DNA from: Treponema sp.
Lineage (GTDB): Bacteria > Spirochaetota > Spirochaetia > Treponematales > Treponemataceae
Length of the DNA stretch: 54,369 bases
Direction: 5' to 3'
Assembly (NCBI GenBank): GCA_017392945.1
Contig: JAFOSK010000055.1
Coordinates: forward strand, 1-54,369
Shown here: positions 16,693 to 24,825 of the stretch, in pieces
Position numbering within the stretch: the first letter of the stretch is position 1
Layout of the letters: each line of letters begins with the position of its first letter
Translations under genes and position numbers: made by a program
Notes under the pieces: model-generated
What the model was told of the DNA's origin: nothing
What the model saw: only the letters and a program-made list of their open reading frames with translations
Database searches by the model: none

Positions 16693-17244
16693 ATGTTATT
16701 TACTTCCATATATTATATTTTCTTTGCATCCTCTGTCGTTTTGTACGGTGCAGGACTTAACACTTCAACCATTCTTTCTGATTCTTTGCACGGACTTTTT
16801 ATGCCGCTTGCAAAAGTTATGTTTTCAATATTATTTTCATGCATCCTTACATGGCTCATAATGAGCAATCTGCTCGTTCCTCTGCATATCCTTGATTTTT
16901 ATCCTTTGGTAGCTCTGCTTGTTTTTCTAATAATTTCAACAATACTTGAAACAGTCGTCAGAATAACAACTTCAAAAGTTACTGCGGAATTCAGTTTTTC
17001 ATATCTGATTATTTTGCTTTCATTGAACGAAAGCCTTAATATGCCCGAAGTAATGATTATTTCCGTCTGCTCGTTTTTTTCATTTGTAGTTTTGATTCCT
17101 GTTATTTATTCGTTGAAAAAAAGAATTATGCTTGTCGGAAATATTCAACCTCATGGCAATAGAAAGAGCATGATTCTTATTTCACTTGCTGTTATAATAA
17201 CCATTCTTGCGATCGGTAATATTTCTTGGCTGGGGAACAGGTAG
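16693..17244 (+). CDS. rnfA: RnfA-like membrane subunit, both cluster Cys lost
   Basis: 183 aa, about six helices. CILTWLIMSNLLVPL and NISWLG at the end mirror RnfA (VVTWLIYHYLLVPL; MGFSGL). Where RnfA has FLGICPFLG this protein has GAGLNTSTIL, and where RnfA has LPLITTNCAVLG it has FSFSYLIILLSL, so neither iron-sulfur cysteine is kept. The start is ATG 16693, two nt after the rnfE stop; a GTG at 16684 is possible but sits too close to the AAGG upstream. Confidence 0.65.
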   Translation: MLFTSIYYIFFASSVVLYGAGLNTSTILSDSLHGLFMPLAKVMFSILFSCILTWLIMSNLLVPLHILDFYPLVALLVFLIISTILETVVRITTSKVTAEFSFSYLIILLSLNESLNMPEVMIISVCSFFSFVVLIPVIYSLKKRIMLVGNIQPHGNRKSMILISLAVIITILAIGNISWLGNR

Positions 17245-17249
17245 TCCTA

Positions 17250-17828
17250 ATGATTCTGAAAATTCTTATTTTGATTTTTTTGCTTGTATTAATTTCTCTT
17301 TTATTGTATTTCTTGCTGCGGATTTTTATTCCGGCAGTCATCAATCAGACAGGAATTAATGATGATGTAATTCTTTCTAGATTTGAATATAAATTTGAAA
17401 AGCTCAGCAATAGAAATTATGCATCTGAAGTAAAAGCAAGAGCTTTTATTGATTCTGTCGGAAACTTTGATGAAAAAAAATGGTTCTCTGAAAAATATTT
17501 TTCTGCACAGAATTGTGCAACAATAAATGACTGTCTTGAAGAAGACGAATCTTCTCGTTATGCATGTATAGGCAGGGGAGACTGCATTTCTGTTTGTCCT
17601 CAAGAAGCTATTTATATTTTAAACGGGAAAGTATCAGTTTCTGATTTGTGCATTGGTTGTGGAAAATGCCTTCCGTTCTGTCCTAAAGGGCTTATAAAAC
17701 TTGTCGATACAGCAACTTTAAAACCTGTTGATGAAAAAACTTTTGTTTCTAGAGAAAAAATTTCATGGAAACCAAAAATAGGGTTTAAACTATGGCGAAC
17801 TTGTTATAAAATACTGCGGAAAAAATAA
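17250..17828 (+). CDS. rnfB: RnfB-like iron-sulfur subunit lacking the Fes domain
   Basis: 192 aa. One N-terminal membrane helix (ILKILILIFLLVLISLLLYFLL) is followed by about 55 residues that lack the GxNCGxCGYPGC Fes (PF04060-type) domain. A two-cluster ferredoxin-like domain follows: C106-x5-C112-x3-C116-P and CIGCGKCLPFCP. In the first motif the usual second Cys is Arg109. Two extra cysteines (C89, C95) lie just upstream. The ATG at 17250 has CAGGTAG upstream and follows the rnfA stop by 5 nt; a TTG at 17226 is less likely. The stop overlaps the next ATG by one base. Confidence 0.72.
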   Translation: MILKILILIFLLVLISLLLYFLLRIFIPAVINQTGINDDVILSRFEYKFEKLSNRNYASEVKARAFIDSVGNFDEKKWFSEKYFSAQNCATINDCLEEDESSRYACIGRGDCISVCPQEAIYILNGKVSVSDLCIGCGKCLPFCPKGLIKLVDTATLKPVDEKTFVSREKISWKPKIGFKLWRTCYKILRKK

Positions 17829-19834
17829 TGAATTCGTTGAATTTGTGTTTTATTTTAAAATCTTCTCGTCTAGGCCCCTTTCAGGAAGAACATTTTGAAA
17901 AGGACTATCAGTCTGTCTATAAGCCGGCTGTAAAGTTCCTTTATGCTCATCCAGATTTTAAAATCGCATTTTCATTCAATGGAGTGCAGCTGGAATTCAT
18001 TCAAAAAAAATATCCTGAATTCGTTGATATAATTAAGCAGCTGATAAGCCGCAAGCAGGTTGAAATAATCGGCGGCGGTTACTATGATCCTGTTTTTCCG
18101 CTTCTTCTACCGTTAGACAGAAGCGGTCAGATTGAAAAATTTACGTCCCAGATACGGCTTCTTACAGGTAAAAGACCACGAGGTGTGCTGCCCTGCGGAA
18201 GCATATGGGATTATTCTCTCATAACAAGTTTTAGTACCTGTGGAATGGATTATGTTCTTTTGGACGAATCTTTAATTCCTTCTGAAAAATTAAAATTTAT
18301 ACCGCTTATCATGTCTGAAAAAGGAAAATCTATTTCGATTCTGCCTTTATATCAGTCGTTAAAACCTTCCGCTTCCATGCAGGCAAGTGATTATTGCGAA
18401 GATGTTTTACGCAGGGTTCAAAAATCTTCACGCTCTATACCTTCGTATTTTTCGGAATGTCCAAGAACGGCATCAGTATTTTTCAGCCACGAGGATTTTG
18501 TAACTCTTCTTGATTCCGGCTGGTTCGAACAGTTTATTTCATTTTCAAAGAACAGCGGTGATTCAGAATTGAAACTCTTAACTCCGGGGGCCGCTGTAAA
18601 GAGCGTAGACGCCCGGATTCCAGCATATATTTACAGCGGAATGAGCAGTGATATTGCGCAATGGGGCATAAAGCCATACGAATCTGTAAAACTGGATAAG
18701 CGCTATCCGATTACAATATATGATTTCTTTCAGATTTATCCGCAGAGTAATGCACTGTACAACCGTATGCTTTATGTAAGTATGCTTGTTCAACAAAGCC
18801 ACGGAGACAAAATCCGCAAGAATACAGCCCGAGAAAAACTCTGGGAAGCGCAGAACGGAGACGGATTTATTTGTACCTCAAAAGGTGCTTTTGTAAGTTC
18901 AACGTTCAGACAACAGGCCTATAAAAAACTTACAGAAGCAGAAAAAATACTGAGGGAATGCAGTCCGTTCAAGGAGTCCATAAGTTCTTTTGATTATTCA
19001 AATTCCGGCCTAAAGGAATATGTCTGCCGACAGAACCGGTATTTTGCTGTAATATCAAAAATTGGAGGAGCAGTCCGCGAACTGGATGTATTTCAGAATT
19101 CGGGAAATTTCGCAGACAACTTGAACCGTGCACAGGATTTTGAAGGCTTTACCGACGATTACGACAGAGGGTTGTTTTTGGATCATATTTTTGATGATGC
19201 AGAATTTGACGCTTATCTTGAAAACAAACCTGCCGGTTCCGGCGTTTTTTCAAAATACCTTTATACTGAAACAAAGTTTTCAGAACAGCATTCTGAAATT
19301 TGCCTTGAAGCATCGGCACTATACAAAGGTAAGTATCCGATCAGTCTGAAAAAGAAATTCATTCCAAATTCAAACGGAATGATGATTCAATATATTCTGA
19401 AAAATGAAAGTTCTCTGCCGCTCAAGGCAAAATTTGCAGTTGAATCAAGTTTTGCGCAGACTAATTTTAACCAGAAAGATTTTAATGCTTTCAAGCTTGA
19501 AATTCTTTCTGACTCTATGAAGCAGGAAATCGATACAAAATCTTCAAGTTATGCCCTTAATGAATCAGGAAAGCTTTCTGATGTAGAAGGGATATGGCTT
19601 ACCGATACAGATAATAATATAACTTTCGTATTTGAACCAAATGAATCATGCGGTCTTTCTTTTGTGCCTATTATTTTTAATCGGCCAGAATATACATCCG
19701 GAGAACTCGTTCCTGCAAGCATGACATTCTCAAGCACTCTTTTCTGGGATATTGAACTAGCTCCTGGTATGGAGATGGAAAAAACAATTAATTTTACAAT
19801 TTTGAGCCAACTTAAGCGAAAAAAAATTAAGTGA
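17828..19834 (+). CDS. GH57-like protein with lost catalytic motifs (probable pseudoenzyme)
   Basis: 668 aa. Its layout follows GH57 4-alpha-glucanotransferases: N-terminal barrel with VEIIGGGYYDPVFP, a PRGVLPCGSIWDYSL segment, YPQSNALYNRMLYVS, EKLWEAQNGDGF, and a long beta-rich C-terminal domain. Key motifs are changed. HNHQP is KSSR (about 11-14), the nucleophile Glu of ERVW is Gly124 (CGSIW, 123-127), no DDxEKFG acid/base motif is seen, and YWHG is missing. No signal peptide, so cytoplasmic. It may bind glucan without cleaving it. It is coupled to rnfB by a one-base overlap. Confidence 0.72.
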   Translation: MNSLNLCFILKSSRLGPFQEEHFEKDYQSVYKPAVKFLYAHPDFKIAFSFNGVQLEFIQKKYPEFVDIIKQLISRKQVEIIGGGYYDPVFPLLLPLDRSGQIEKFTSQIRLLTGKRPRGVLPCGSIWDYSLITSFSTCGMDYVLLDESLIPSEKLKFIPLIMSEKGKSISILPLYQSLKPSASMQASDYCEDVLRRVQKSSRSIPSYFSECPRTASVFFSHEDFVTLLDSGWFEQFISFSKNSGDSELKLLTPGAAVKSVDARIPAYIYSGMSSDIAQWGIKPYESVKLDKRYPITIYDFFQIYPQSNALYNRMLYVSMLVQQSHGDKIRKNTAREKLWEAQNGDGFICTSKGAFVSSTFRQQAYKKLTEAEKILRECSPFKESISSFDYSNSGLKEYVCRQNRYFAVISKIGGAVRELDVFQNSGNFADNLNRAQDFEGFTDDYDRGLFLDHIFDDAEFDAYLENKPAGSGVFSKYLYTETKFSEQHSEICLEASALYKGKYPISLKKKFIPNSNGMMIQYILKNESSLPLKAKFAVESSFAQTNFNQKDFNAFKLEILSDSMKQEIDTKSSSYALNESGKLSDVEGIWLTDTDNNITFVFEPNESCGLSFVPIIFNRPEYTSGELVPASMTFSSTLFWDIELAPGMEMEKTINFTILSQLKRKKIK

Positions 19835-19852
19835 AAAAAAATTTAAAAAATC

Positions 19853-19882
19853 TTGACAATTTTTATTCTTGATGACTATAAT
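19853..19882 (+). promoter_or_regulatory. Consensus sigma70 promoter of the small lipoprotein gene
   Basis: TTGACA, an 18-nt spacer and TATAAT, both hexamers perfect. It is followed by a strong GGAGGA ribosome site, so the downstream gene is probably highly expressed. Confidence 0.85.
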
Positions 19883-19912
19883 TAAGTATCAAAACATTTC
19901 GGAGGAATTACT

Positions 19913-20209
19913 GTGAAAAAGGTAATCGTTTCTACATTGGCAGCTGCTGCATTGGCAATCGCTGCAACATCATGTGTAACTACAGAACCATGCATGGTTA
20001 CATCAAACACTATCGGTGACAAAGTTGGAGAAGTTACAACTATGTACTTGGCTGGACAGCTCCCACTTCCATTCGATCAGGGTGAAAACGGTGGTACTGC
20101 TGCTGCTGCTAAAGCAGGCGGAATCACAAAAGTTGCTACTGTAGATATCAAAACTTACAACCTCCTTAACCTCATCGTTAAGAAGACAGTTGTAGTAACT
20201 GGTGAGTAA
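19913..20209 (+). CDS. Small TRL-like lipoprotein
   Basis: 98 aa. The signal peptide has a lipobox ending at LAIAATSC, so the mature protein is a lipid-anchored peptide of about 78 residues. The mature part (PLPFDQG...GGITKVATVDIKTYNLLNLIVKKTVVVTGE) resembles the TRL-like family, whose function is unknown. The start is GTG with GGAGGA 6 nt upstream. It forms its own transcription unit with consensus promoter and terminator; codon use is biased to preferred codons, in line with high expression. Confidence 0.8.
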   Translation: MKKVIVSTLAAAALAIAATSCVTTEPCMVTSNTIGDKVGEVTTMYLAGQLPLPFDQGENGGTAAAAKAGGITKVATVDIKTYNLLNLIVKKTVVVTGE

Positions 20210-20229
20210 TTAACAGTTACTTAGTAGTA

Positions 20230-20266
20230 AGAGCAGAAAATGAAAATTTTCTGCTCTTCTTATTTT
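20230..20266 (+). terminator. Intrinsic terminator after the TRL-like lipoprotein
   Basis: AGAGCAGAAAAT pairs perfectly with ATTTTCTGCTCT around a GAAA tetraloop, followed by TCTTATTTT. Confidence 0.93.
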
Positions 20267-20268
20267 AA

Positions 20269-20802
20269 ATGAAAATGATTATGAAAATAAAAAATATAAC
20301 AGGTATGGCACTTGCCGTGTGCATGGTACTATCTTTTAGTTCATGTGCAAAAAAAGATAGTATGGATATTCTTGGAAATTGGAAATCAACAGTTACATTA
20401 AAATCTGATCTTGCAGGTCAAGATGATCCTTTTGTTGATATTGCTTCAGTTTATATTGAACAGACAAATGTTTTCAGCTTTAATGAAGACGGAACGTATT
20501 CAAAGACAGTTTCCGAAAAAGCTATCAAAGCAGAAACTTTCGCAGATGAAATCACCCCAGAACAGATTCTTGAGGTATACAAAGCCCGTGATTCTTTTGC
20601 TGAAATCAAAGGCGAATATTCTGTAAACGGAAAAAAATTAGTTCTGACTGCAAAATCAATTCTGATTGGGGAAAAAGAAACTCCTTACGAGGAATATTAT
20701 AAATCTGAGCAGGCTCTTGGTCCTGTAGTTTCAAAATTCGGTCTTTATATGACTGATGAAGGGGATCTTTCAGTTCAGGGCATAAAATTTAAAAAATTAT
20801 AA
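20269..20802 (+). CDS. Lipoprotein of unknown function (lipocalin-like fold possible)
   Basis: 177 aa. The signal peptide ends in a spirochaetal lipobox SFSSC. The mature part begins with DILGNWKSTVTL, and FSFNEDGTYSKTV and IKGEYSVNGKKLVLT resemble lipocalin-like small beta-barrel lipoproteins. Function is unknown. The start codon is uncertain: ATG codons lie at 20269, 20275 and 20281, and no Shine-Dalgarno is seen, since the upstream gene's terminator lies immediately before. Confidence 0.75.
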   Translation: MKMIMKIKNITGMALAVCMVLSFSSCAKKDSMDILGNWKSTVTLKSDLAGQDDPFVDIASVYIEQTNVFSFNEDGTYSKTVSEKAIKAETFADEITPEQILEVYKARDSFAEIKGEYSVNGKKLVLTAKSILIGEKETPYEEYYKSEQALGPVVSKFGLYMTDEGDLSVQGIKFKKL

Positions 20803-20886
20803 ATTTTTTAAGACGATGTAAAGTTCTTGGATGCTTTACCATTGGTTTTGCCAGAATCAGATGGCGGACTTCGTTTATTAGTAAAG

Positions 20887-20922
20887 GCGGTTTTTCCGAT
20901 ATGGAAAGTCCGCTTTTTTTTT
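20887..20922 (+). terminator. Intrinsic terminator after the 177-aa lipoprotein
   Basis: GCGGTTTTTCC pairs with GGAAAGTCCGC (two mismatches) around GATAT, then a run of nine or more T. A second, weaker stem (GTAAAG/CTTTAC) lies upstream at about 20819-20841. Confidence 0.75.
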
Positions 20923-20953
20923 TGCATTTAAATATTTTGTTCTGACTAAATAT

Positions 20954-20982
20954 TTGACCATACCATATAAAAAAACTATAAT
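20954..20982 (+). promoter_or_regulatory. Promoter of metG, leaderless arrangement
   Basis: TTGACC, a 17-nt spacer, TATAAT, then only 8 nt to the ATG. No Shine-Dalgarno is present, so the predicted mRNA begins within one or two bases of the start codon. Confidence 0.7.
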
Positions 20983-20990
20983 CACTTATT

Positions 20991-23315
20991 ATGAATAGAC
21001 GACTTATCACATCAGCATTACCTTATGTAAATAATATTCCACATCTTGGAAATTTGATTCAGATGCTTTCGGGAGATGTTTTTGCACGTTTCTGCCGCAG
21101 CCGTGGTTACGAAACACTTTATATCTGCGGTACAGATGAATACGGAACCGCCACAGAAACCCGCGCAATCGAAATGAAAAAGACCCCAAGGGAACTCTGC
21201 GACTATTACTACAATGAACACACAAAAATCTACGACTGGTTCCATATCAATTTTGATAAGTTCGGTCGTACTTCTAACGATGAATGTACAGAAATAACTC
21301 AGGAACTTTTTAAAGACCTTGATAAAAACGGATACATCAAAGAACACACAAATAAGCAGCTTTTCTGTCCCCACTGTAATATGTTCCTTGCAGACCGCTA
21401 TGTTCACGGAACATGCCCTAAGTGCGGTTCTGAAAAGGCCCGCGGTGACCAGTGTGATGACTGCGGTTCTTTGCTCGATCCTACAGAACTAAAAGAGCCA
21501 AAGTGTGCTACTTGTGGTAACACTCCAGAAGTTCGAGAAACAAAGCACCTTTATATCGATCTTCCTTCAATTTCAAAACACCTGGACAGCTGGATGAACA
21601 AAGCCAGCGTTGAAGGAAAATGGTCTGACAATGCAATTAACATTACAAAGGCATGGATTCGCGACGGTTTGAACGAACGCGCAATTACACGTGATCTTAG
21701 GTGGGGAATTCCTGTACCAAAAGAAGGTTACGAAAACAAGGTATTTTATGTTTGGTTCAATGCTCCAATCGGATACATTTCGATTACAAAACAGCTTGCA
21801 AATGAACTTGTAAAGGCCGGAAAAACAAGCTTTGACTGGAAATCATGGTGGCTTCCGGAAGAAAGCGAAGAAGCAAAGAATAAAGCCCCTGTAGACCTTT
21901 TCCAGTTCATCGGAAAGGACAATATCCCGTTTCACACTGTAATTTTCCCATGTACCTTGCTTGGTTCAGGACATAACTGGACAAAACTTTACCACATGAG
22001 TTCAACAGAATACCTTAACTACGAAAGCGGAAAATTTTCTAAAAGCCGCGGAGTAGGTGTATTCGGAACGGATGCAATTGAAACTGGAATCAAAGCAGAC
22101 GCATGGCGTTTCTATATTTTCTACAACCGCCCTGAAAAACAGGATTACCAGTTCACATGGAAAGAATTCCGTGAAAAGTACAACGGAGAACTTCTTGGAA
22201 ACCTTGGTAACCTTGTAAACCGAACTTTACTTTTCGTAAACAAGTACTACGAAGGAAAAATCCCGGATGCTCCAGTTGATGAAGAATTGTGGTCAAAGGT
22301 TCGTGAACTTGAAGCAAAAATCACAAAAAATCTTGAATGGGCAAATCTCCGCGATGCGTTCCATCAAATTTTTGAAATCTCTGACCTTGCAAATAAGGCA
22401 TTTCAGGACGGCGAACCTTGGAAAACTCGAAACGAAAACCCTGAAGCCGCTGCAAAACTTATTCACAACCTTGCCTATGTAATCAAAGACCTTATGATTA
22501 TGGCTCACCCATATATTCCTCAGTATGCAGAACAGATTCTTTCATACCTTGGAAAACAGATTTCTGAACCTTGCTATGGCGAAGCCCCTGTTGAAGGCGG
22601 ACTTAACTGGTCTGACCTTGGAAAAACAGAAGGCCTTGATAAAGTAGGGGAAACAGCCGTTTTCTTTACGCCGCTTGATCAGAAAACAGCAGATGCATTC
22701 CGCGAAAAATTCAGCGGAAGCCAGGCAGAACGCAAAGAAAAAGCAGAAGGAAAGCAGAAAAAAGAAAAGAAGCAGGAAAAGAAGGCAGAACCAGCTGTAC
22801 TGCCAGAAGCAGAACAGCCTGCTCATTTTGCAAAGAATATTCAGCTTAAGGTTGCAAAAATTGTAAAAGTTGACAGAAACCCTGATTCAGACAAGCTTTA
22901 CGTTGAACACCTTGATGACGGTTCTGGAACTGACCGTGTTATTCAGAGCGGACTTGTTCCATATCTTAAGGAAGAAGACCTTCTTGGAAAACATGTAATC
23001 ATTGCAGATAACCTTGCACCTCGCAAAATGCGGGGAATTGAAAGCCGTGGTATGCTTCTTGCAGCAGATTACAACGACGAAAACGGTAAAGAATGCGTAG
23101 AGCTCATTACAGCTCCATGGGCAGAACCTGGAACAAAGGTTGTTCTTGAAGGCGATGATGTAAATGCAGAAAAGCCTGCTGAAATTCAGGCAGATACTTT
23201 CTTCCAGATTGAAATAAAGGTCAATAATAAGACTGTTCAGATTGGCGGAAAGAATCTTACAGCTGCTGGAAAACCGCTTTCTACTGAAAAAACTATTAAT
23301 GGACCAGTTTCATAA
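20991..23315 (+). CDS. metG: Methionyl-tRNA synthetase
   Basis: 774 aa class I synthetase that charges tRNA-Met. The HIGH-like motif is HLGN (18-21) and the KMSKS-like motif is KFSKS (348-352). Four zinc-knuckle pairs lie between (CPHC, CPKC, CDDC, CATC), as in the two-zinc form of MetRS. After the anticodon-binding helical domain comes a Lys/Glu-rich linker near 575-605. A C-terminal tRNA-binding (Trbp111-like) domain of about 110 residues follows, with VAKIVKVDRNPDSDKLYVE and APRKMRGIESRGMLLAA, plus a short tail. It overlaps the next gene's ATG by one base. Confidence 0.97.
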   Translation: MNRRLITSALPYVNNIPHLGNLIQMLSGDVFARFCRSRGYETLYICGTDEYGTATETRAIEMKKTPRELCDYYYNEHTKIYDWFHINFDKFGRTSNDECTEITQELFKDLDKNGYIKEHTNKQLFCPHCNMFLADRYVHGTCPKCGSEKARGDQCDDCGSLLDPTELKEPKCATCGNTPEVRETKHLYIDLPSISKHLDSWMNKASVEGKWSDNAINITKAWIRDGLNERAITRDLRWGIPVPKEGYENKVFYVWFNAPIGYISITKQLANELVKAGKTSFDWKSWWLPEESEEAKNKAPVDLFQFIGKDNIPFHTVIFPCTLLGSGHNWTKLYHMSSTEYLNYESGKFSKSRGVGVFGTDAIETGIKADAWRFYIFYNRPEKQDYQFTWKEFREKYNGELLGNLGNLVNRTLLFVNKYYEGKIPDAPVDEELWSKVRELEAKITKNLEWANLRDAFHQIFEISDLANKAFQDGEPWKTRNENPEAAAKLIHNLAYVIKDLMIMAHPYIPQYAEQILSYLGKQISEPCYGEAPVEGGLNWSDLGKTEGLDKVGETAVFFTPLDQKTADAFREKFSGSQAERKEKAEGKQKKEKKQEKKAEPAVLPEAEQPAHFAKNIQLKVAKIVKVDRNPDSDKLYVEHLDDGSGTDRVIQSGLVPYLKEEDLLGKHVIIADNLAPRKMRGIESRGMLLAADYNDENGKECVELITAPWAEPGTKVVLEGDDVNAEKPAEIQADTFFQIEIKVNNKTVQIGGKNLTAAGKPLSTEKTINGPVS

Positions 23316-24475
23316 TGTTTAAGGTAGAAATAAAAGAGCTTAACGAAATATCCCGCACAAATACGGGATATTTTCAGCAGACAGCATTCTGGTCGGAATT
23401 CAAAGAAAATCACGGCTGGACATTCAAAAAGTTTTCTGTCTCATGGATTCACGAAAAAGCAGATGCAAAAGGAAACGGGCAGTGTAATGGCTCAGCAAAC
23501 ATTTGTGTTCTGGTTCGTTCATTTGCGCATGGAATGTTCAGCCTTGCTTATGTTCCTCTTTTTCCTTCTTTGCCTTTGAGCGGAGTGGATGCAGAAACTC
23601 AAAATATCGAATTCACAAATCTTCTTGCAGAAATTGGAAAGGCTTTTAAATCCTTCCTTCCTAAAAACACTATCTGCATCCGTTTTGACCCGGCAGTTGA
23701 ATTTCCTTCTCCGGAAGAACGGGATTCTTTTGTGCGAGGAACAAAAGTTATTGCTTTTGCAGATAAACTAAAGCTAAAAAAGACTTCTGTTGATATTCAG
23801 CCGCCTGATTCAACTCAGATTAATCTTTTGCCAAGCGAAGAAGAGATTCTTGCAAATATGAAAACAAAGTGGCGCTACAATGTAAATCTTAGTGCCCGCA
23901 AAGGCGTTGAAATCGTCCGTGTTCATGGCGGCAATGAAGGCTTTGCAGATTATCTAGATATTTTCTATAAACTTTATGGAATCACTGCCGAACGGGATGG
24001 CATTGCCGTTCACGCAAAATCTTATTATCAGGATCTTCTTAAGAAATCAGCGGAAGAAATTAAAAATGGAAAAGATGTTCCTGTAATCACTTTGTATCTT
24101 GCAAAGCATGAAGAAGACTGGCTCGGTGCAATAATTACGCTTTTTAGCAAAGACGAAAGTATTTATCTTTATGGCTGTTCTTCAAATGTAAAGCGAAACT
24201 TAATGCCGAACTTCCTTTTGCAATGGACAGCAATGAAAGATGCAAAGGCCTACGGAAGTAAATACTACGATATGTACGGAATGCCTCCAACAGATGACGA
24301 AAACCACCCGATGCACGGTCTTTATCTTTTCAAGACCGGTTTCGGCGGCAAAAACATTCACAGAATCGGAAGTTATGATGTTCCGTTAAAAGCAATGTAT
24401 TCGATTTACAGTTTTGCAGAAAAATCACGGGCTTTCTGGCATAAAAAAGTACTGAAAAAGATTCGCGGAAGATAA
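23315..24475 (+). CDS. FemAB-type aminoacyltransferase (peptidoglycan cross-bridge family)
   Basis: 386 aa with the twin-GNAT fold of FemX/FemA proteins, which use aminoacyl-tRNA to add residues to peptidoglycan precursors on the cytoplasmic side. Landmarks are FQQTAFWSEFKENHGW near the N-terminus, TKWRYNVNLSARKGVEIVRV in the middle, and LLQWTAMKDAKAYGSKYYDMYGMPP near the C-terminus. Being coupled to metG may reflect the tRNA link, but the amino acid donor is unknown. Confidence 0.83.
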   Translation: MFKVEIKELNEISRTNTGYFQQTAFWSEFKENHGWTFKKFSVSWIHEKADAKGNGQCNGSANICVLVRSFAHGMFSLAYVPLFPSLPLSGVDAETQNIEFTNLLAEIGKAFKSFLPKNTICIRFDPAVEFPSPEERDSFVRGTKVIAFADKLKLKKTSVDIQPPDSTQINLLPSEEEILANMKTKWRYNVNLSARKGVEIVRVHGGNEGFADYLDIFYKLYGITAERDGIAVHAKSYYQDLLKKSAEEIKNGKDVPVITLYLAKHEEDWLGAIITLFSKDESIYLYGCSSNVKRNLMPNFLLQWTAMKDAKAYGSKYYDMYGMPPTDDENHPMHGLYLFKTGFGGKNIHRIGSYDVPLKAMYSIYSFAEKSRAFWHKKVLKKIRGR

Positions 24476-24476
24476 A

Positions 24477-24698
24477 ATGAAACTTGAAGACTTCCGCTTT
24501 ATGATCGACTGCAAAAAAACTTATGAGTTCAAATTCAATGACTCTGTCTATAATATAACGTACGGAAAAGACTCTGAAGGCGAGTATATTGCCTTTGGAA
24601 AACTGTACGAGCAGAAGAAATTCTATTCCTGGGGCGAATTCATGAATGAAGCTAAGATAGACAATTCTTTTTTCCGGGAAATAATCCCTGTCCTCTGA
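24477..24698 (+). CDS. Small acidic protein of unknown function
   Basis: 73 aa, soluble, rich in aromatic and acidic residues (FRFMIDCKKTYEFKFNDSVYNITYG...EGEYIAFGKLYEQKKFYSWGEFMNEAKIDNSFF). It reads like a small beta-sheet plus helix. The ATG follows the FemAB stop by one base and has GGAAGA upstream, so it is probably expressed with it. No family recognised. Confidence 0.6.
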   Translation: MKLEDFRFMIDCKKTYEFKFNDSVYNITYGKDSEGEYIAFGKLYEQKKFYSWGEFMNEAKIDNSFFREIIPVL

Positions 24699-24747
24699 TT
24701 TTTTTGTTACCATTTCATTTCTTTATTTTTTTTCTGTAAAAATTGTT

Positions 24748-24775
24748 TTGACTTCTGTAAATTTTGGCTTACAAT
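24748..24775 (+). promoter_or_regulatory. Promoter of the isoamylase-amylase gene
   Basis: TTGACT, a 16-nt spacer and TACAAT, about 50 nt before the ATG at 24826, leaving a leader with GAGAGG as ribosome site. Confidence 0.6.
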
Positions 24776-24825
24776 TTAATGTCGGAGACAGAGTATTCGG
24801 CAAATAGATTTTGAGAGGCTTTTCC

